Positions 13,543 to 16,744 of a stretch of 16,744 bases of DNA are shown in pieces. Position 1 is the first letter of the stretch. Each line of letters begins with the position of its first letter. The notes beneath the pieces were generated by a model that was not told where the DNA came from, searched no databases, and saw only the letters and a program-made list of their open reading frames with translations. Both the position numbers and the translations under genes were made by a program. This DNA comes from an uncultured Burkholderiales bacterium (GTDB lineage Bacteria > Pseudomonadota > Gammaproteobacteria > Burkholderiales > Burkholderiaceae_C): the NCBI GenBank assembly GCA_903856995.1, contig CAIODK010000080.1, positions 1 to 16,744 of the forward strand. Direction: 5' to 3'.

Positions 13543-15675
13543 ATGACGAAAGCGACGACAGGCATCGCGCCACCTACGCCACACAGTACCAAGGTCGAAT
13601 GGTTAGACCGCGACCTGAGCCTGCTGGCATTCAACGTCCGCGTGTTGGATTGGGCCAAACGGCCAGACGTGCCGATGCTCGAGCGTCTGCGTTATTTGTG
13701 CATCGTGTCCTCCAACTTAGACGAGTTTTTTGAAGTGCGTGCGGCTTTGTATGCGAGCCGCGAACACCCCATGGTGTCTTTGGATGCGGCGGGTGAACAG
13801 GCACAACTCGCGCTGAGCACCGTGGCCCATGCACTGGTGGATGAGCAATACACGCTCTACAACGATGTGCTGATGCCTGCTTTTGCCAAAGAGGGGGTGC
13901 GTATCTTGTCGTATGGCGAGCGCACGTTGGCGCAACACCAGTGGGTCAAAGCTTTCTTTGAACGTGAAGTGCGGCCCTTGCTGTTACCCATTGGCTTAGA
14001 TCCTGCACATCCGTTCCCGCAAGTTGCCAACAAGTCGCTCAATTTCATTGTTCGCATGTCTGGCAAAGATGCCTTTGGTCGTGACAACGAAATTGCAATT
14101 GTCAAAGTCCCCCGCAGTTTGCCGCGTTTGATCCCGTTGCCTGAGAAGCTTTCGGGCAAACGCCAGTTGTTTGTGTCCATCTCCAGCGTGATCCGCGCGC
14201 ACTTGAAGGATTTGTTCCCAGGCCGTGTGGTCGGGGAGTTCTCGCAATTCCGAGTGACGCGTCATTCGGATCTTTCTGTAGATGAAGAAGATGTGAAAAA
14301 CCTGCGTACTGCCTTGCGTAAAGGTTTGGTGCACCGCAACTATGGCCAAGCGGTTCGTCTAGAGGTGTCGTCGGGTTGCTCTGAATTTTTGTCTGACTTT
14401 TTGTTGCATCAGTTTGAGTTGCCTGCATCGGCTTTGTACCGTGTGCATGGCCCCGTGAACTTGGTACGTTTGAACCAGCTCATCGATTTGATCGACAACC
14501 CCAAGTGGCTGTTTCCCCGTTACAACGCTAGCTTTCCGCAGCAGATGGTGAGCAATGGCTCTATCTTTGAGCGTTTGCAAGCTGGCGATGTGATGATTCA
14601 CCAGCCCTACGAGAGCTTTGACGGCGTGCTGTCGTTCCTTCGCGAAGCTGTGCTTGACCCTGCTGTGCTGGCTATCAAACAAACCATTTACCGAACCGGT
14701 GCCGACTCGGTGCTGATGGAGCTGTTGCGTGAGGCGGTGCAGCGCGGTAAAGAAGTGACGGTCGTGGTGGAGCTCAAAGCCCGCTTTGACGAAGAGGCCA
14801 ACATCAATTGGGCTGAAAAGCTTGAATACATTGGTGCCCAAGTGGTGTACGGCGTGGTGGGTTTGAAGACGCATGCCAAGATGTTGCTGGTGTCTCGCCG
14901 TGAAGGGCGCAACATTCGCCGCTACGCACATTTGTCGACCGGCAACTACAACCCTCGCACCGCTAAGCTTTATACCGATTTGAGCCATATCACGTGTGAT
15001 CCAAAGCTCACACAAGACGTCGAAAGTGTCTTCAATTTATTGGCCAATCAGAGCAAGATTCCGCGCTTGAACAAGGTGATGATTGCGCCGTTCCAATTGC
15101 AACGCAGTTTGATCGACAAGGTGGATGCACTGGCACAGGCCGCCGCGAAAGGTGTGGCCAGTCGCATCATTTTGAAGATGAACACGTTGACAGACGAAAA
15201 GCTCATGGAAGCTTTGGTGCACGCGGGGCAAGCTGGGGTGCAGATTGATTTGATCATTCGCGGTGCCTGCATGTTGCCCGCGCAGAGGCCCGGTGTGACT
15301 GACAACATCCGTGTGCGCTCCATCATTGGTCGTTTCTTGGAGCACTCGCGGGTGTTTTATTTCCTGACCGGTAACGATGAATCTTTGTATTTGTCGAGTG
15401 CCGATTGGATGAATCGCAACATGTTGCGTCGCGTCGAGTTGTCATGGCCTGTGGAAGATGCGGCTTTGCGCAAACGTGTGCTCGAAGAGTGTTTGATGGT
15501 GTATTTGCGCGACGACGTGGACGCTTGGCGCATGAATGCACAAGGTGAATACACGCGTGTGCAACCGACCAAGCCCAGACGCACATCAACCAAAACAACC
15601 GCTGTGGCCCCTGTTGTTCAAACGCACGGTGCACAGGCCGCCTTGATGGCACTTTACGCAGATAACAAGATGTGA
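13543..15675 (+). CDS. ppk1: Polyphosphate kinase 1
   Basis: PPK1 reversibly moves the gamma-phosphate of ATP to inorganic polyphosphate at the inner face of the membrane. Its 710 residues have the family order: N domain with VEWLDRDLSLLAFNVRVL and RYLCIVSSNLDEFFEVRA, head domain, then two phospholipase-D-like C domains. The autophosphorylated histidine region is GLKTHAKMLLVSRREG with H444, and the second catalytic histidine is H463 in RRYAHLSTGNYN. Their spacing of 19 equals that of E. coli H435 and H454. VLAIKQTIYRTG and VVVELKARFDEEANI precede them. The ATG at 13543 follows GACAGGTAAG. A basic C-terminal tail (KPRRTSTKTT) is variable in the family. Directly followed by sixA, with Pho-box repeats upstream. 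Confidence 0.97.
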   Translation: MTKATTGIAPPTPHSTKVEWLDRDLSLLAFNVRVLDWAKRPDVPMLERLRYLCIVSSNLDEFFEVRAALYASREHPMVSLDAAGEQAQLALSTVAHALVDEQYTLYNDVLMPAFAKEGVRILSYGERTLAQHQWVKAFFEREVRPLLLPIGLDPAHPFPQVANKSLNFIVRMSGKDAFGRDNEIAIVKVPRSLPRLIPLPEKLSGKRQLFVSISSVIRAHLKDLFPGRVVGEFSQFRVTRHSDLSVDEEDVKNLRTALRKGLVHRNYGQAVRLEVSSGCSEFLSDFLLHQFELPASALYRVHGPVNLVRLNQLIDLIDNPKWLFPRYNASFPQQMVSNGSIFERLQAGDVMIHQPYESFDGVLSFLREAVLDPAVLAIKQTIYRTGADSVLMELLREAVQRGKEVTVVVELKARFDEEANINWAEKLEYIGAQVVYGVVGLKTHAKMLLVSRREGRNIRRYAHLSTGNYNPRTAKLYTDLSHITCDPKLTQDVESVFNLLANQSKIPRLNKVMIAPFQLQRSLIDKVDALAQAAAKGVASRIILKMNTLTDEKLMEALVHAGQAGVQIDLIIRGACMLPAQRPGVTDNIRVRSIIGRFLEHSRVFYFLTGNDESLYLSSADWMNRNMLRRVELSWPVEDAALRKRVLEECLMVYLRDDVDAWRMNAQGEYTRVQPTKPRRTSTKTTAVAPVVQTHGAQAALMALYADNKM

Positions 15676-15682
15676 GGTTCGT

Positions 15683-16183
15683 ATGGACTTGATTTTGTGG
15701 CGCCACGCCGAAGCTGAGAATGCACCAGAAGGTGGCGATGACTTGTCTCGACCGCTGACAAGCAAAGGCGAGCGCCAAGCGATGCGTATGGCCGCATGGC
15801 TAGACCGTCACTTGCCCGAAGGCACCCGCGTGTTGGTGAGTCCATCGCGTCGGACGCAGCAAACGGTAGCGCCTTTAGGACGTAAATTTAAGTTACGTGA
15901 TGAGCTGACACCCGAGGCGTCGCTGGAAGATATCTTTACGTTGCTCAAATGGCATCCCGAGACTGGCCCGCAACTGAAAGGCCCCGTGTTGTTGGTGGGC
16001 CACCAGCCGTATTTAGGCAACATCGTGTCGCAGTTGCTCGGAATGAATGAGGGCGCATGCGCCGTTCGTAAAGGCGCTGTCTGGTGGCTGCGCACCCGTG
16101 TGCGCGACGGTCAAGTGCAAACTGTGCTGTTAACCGTCGCGTGTCCTGAACTTATTTCGCGTTCGTGGGACGACCGGTCTTGA
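15683..16183 (+). CDS. sixA: Phosphohistidine phosphatase SixA-like
   Basis: A small histidine-phosphatase-superfamily protein (166 residues). The catalytic motif is at the N-terminus, LILWRHAEAEN (R7, H8), with LTSKGERQA and the second histidine in LLVGHQPYLGN. E. coli SixA removes phosphate from phosphohistidine on partners such as ArcB or the nitrogen-PTS protein NPr; the target here is not known. It starts 7 bases after the ppk1 stop (GAGGTTCGT ahead of the ATG), so the two are almost surely co-transcribed. Its last 32 bases overlap the 3' end of the convergent DNA-binding protein gene, and no terminator is seen between them. Confidence 0.88.
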   Translation: MDLILWRHAEAENAPEGGDDLSRPLTSKGERQAMRMAAWLDRHLPEGTRVLVSPSRRTQQTVAPLGRKFKLRDELTPEASLEDIFTLLKWHPETGPQLKGPVLLVGHQPYLGNIVSQLLGMNEGACAVRKGAVWWLRTRVRDGQVQTVLLTVACPELISRSWDDRS

Positions 16184-16607
16184 TGGTCGGTACGTTGCTT
16201 AATGCAGCTTTGAACTGAATGTCGCTCATGGCGGCGAGGGCTTTGACGCCAGCACGCAGCAATTCGCTTTTCTTCACAGATTGACCGAGCTTGCCCGCGC
16301 GCACTTTGAGGCTGTCGATGACCACGTATTCGTCTTTAGGAATCGTGAAGCTGTCGCGGACCAACTTGGCTTTTTTGACTTTGGCAGGCTTAGCAGCTTT
16401 GACTGGCTGAGCAGGCTTGGTTGCGGCTGATTTGACGGGGGCTTTTTTGACGGCAGTTTTTGTCGTCACTTTTTTCACCACGGGCTTCGTTGCGACCGGT
16501 TTTTTTGCGACTGGTTTTTTCGCGACAACTTTTTTAACGGTGGCCGTTTTAGTTGCAGGGGCCTTGGCAGCAGCTTTGACGAGGGGTTTTTTGACTGCGG
16601 TGTTCAC
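16152..16607 (-). CDS. Histone-H1-like, lysine-rich protein with ribbon-helix-helix-like domain
   Basis: A 151-residue, strongly basic protein in two parts. Residues 1 to about 82 are a low-complexity Lys/Ala/Pro/Thr/Val tail with repeated KKPVAKKPVA-type units, like bacterial histone-H1 analogues of Burkholderiales. The C-terminal part has KLVRDSFTIPKDEYVVIDSLK followed by GKLGQSVKKSELLRAGVKAL, which has the strand-helix-helix pattern of ribbon-helix-helix DNA-binding domains, and ends in KTGRPTNAK. It begins with GTG at 16607, preceded at 7 bases by AAGGA, so the start is well supported. It probably acts as a nucleoid-associated or regulatory DNA-binding protein. The exact family is not recognised by name. 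Confidence 0.8.
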   Translation of the reverse strand: MNTAVKKPLVKAAAKAPATKTATVKKVVAKKPVAKKPVATKPVVKKVTTKTAVKKAPVKSAATKPAQPVKAAKPAKVKKAKLVRDSFTIPKDEYVVIDSLKVRAGKLGQSVKKSELLRAGVKALAAMSDIQFKAALSNVPTIKTGRPTNAK

Positions 16608-16640
16608 GTGTAGATCCTTGGTGATTTAAAGAGTAAACAG

Positions 16641-16646
16641 TTTATA
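16641..16646 (-). promoter_or_regulatory. Possible -10 element of the histone-like gene
   Basis: On the minus strand TATAAA lies 33 bases upstream of the GTG start in an A/T-rich stretch (16641-16660). An imperfect -35 (TTGGTG) lies 15 bases further upstream. The spacing is a little short, so this is only a candidate promoter. Confidence 0.35.
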
Positions 16647-16668
16647 CCGTTTAATTTAAAACACCAAG

Positions 16669-16695
16669 TGTCATATGTGTCATGGTTTTGTCATG
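16669..16695 (+). promoter_or_regulatory. Pho-box region for a gene beyond the right edge
   Basis: TGTCA occurs at 16669, 16678 and 16689 on the + strand. The offsets of 9 and 11 are the same as in the ppk1 upstream region. TGTCATGGTTTTGTCATG forms a Pho box of two TGTCAT repeats 11 bases apart. The orientation points right, towards a gene whose start is not in the window (51 bases remain). A phosphate-regulon gene such as a phosphate transporter subunit is likely but not seen. Confidence 0.65.
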
Positions 16696-16744
16696 AAGTC
16701 AAAAGACCAGGATGCTTTCTGCCAAGACACGGCCTCTTGTTTCA

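Noticed and set aside
14359..15015. 218-codon minus-strand open frame opposite ppk1
   Set aside because: Antisense shadow of ppk1, whose catalytic residues and length are intact; the translation is His/Leu/Gln-rich without a domain.
16417..16629. Hydrophobic 70-codon + strand frame opposite the histone-like gene
   Set aside because: Its Phe/Val/Thr/Gly repeats are simply the complement of Lys/Ala/Pro repeat codons; the minus-strand gene has the ribosome-binding site.

Overview
This window is a phosphorus-acquisition region from a Gram-negative bacterium, most likely a betaproteobacterium of the Comamonadaceae type (Limnohabitans or Rhodoferax-like). That placement is inferred from moderate GC content, the flavour of the proteins, and a lysine/alanine-rich histone-H1-like protein of a kind common in Burkholderiales. 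No rRNA, tRNA, CRISPR array, insertion sequence or phage gene was seen.

Layout. The left edge (1-228, + strand) carries the 3' end of an unrecognised small protein, closed by a clear hairpin terminator. From 9922 leftwards to 293, all on the minus strand, lies a nearly complete carbon-phosphorus (C-P) lyase system: phnG-phnH-phnI-phnJ, a GNAT acetyltransferase, phnK-phnL-phnM, then phnC-phnD-phnE and an HD-domain protein resembling PhnZ/TmpB-type mixed-valent diiron phosphonate oxygenases. The catalytic block is translationally coupled (ATGA overlaps or one-base gaps at most junctions). The transporter block has its own control region at 3594-3671.

Divergently on the + strand (9997-12027) are phnF (GntR/HutC-family repressor), a DUF1045 protein with two HxT/S motifs, and phnN. 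Identical 12-bp palindromes TTGTCTATACAA lie upstream of phnG/phnF and upstream of phnC and fit the HutC-subfamily operator pattern GTnTAnAC. A strong Pho box lies just upstream of the phnC operator. Together they suggest dual control: phosphate starvation through PhoB, and pathway-specific repression by PhnF.

The right part holds a convergent MgtC/SapB-DUF4010 membrane protein (minus), then ppk1-sixA (+), making polyphosphate kinase and a SixA-type phosphohistidine phosphatase, behind a TGTCA-rich Pho-box region. Last come a histone-H1-like/ribbon-helix-helix DNA-binding protein (minus) and, at the right edge, another TGTCA-rich Pho-box region with the same repeat spacing, pointing to a gene beyond the window.

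How it fits together: PhnCDE imports phosphonates. PhnGHIJKLM, with PhnN and probably the DUF1045 protein in place of the absent PhnP, converts them to PRPP and phosphate. The PhnZ-like enzyme may add an oxidative route for an aminoalkylphosphonate. Ppk1 can store the resulting phosphate as polyphosphate. No single gene is of a wholly new family. The points of interest are the gene combination (PhnZ-like plus C-P lyase, DUF1045 without PhnP, embedded GNAT) and the legible regulatory sites.
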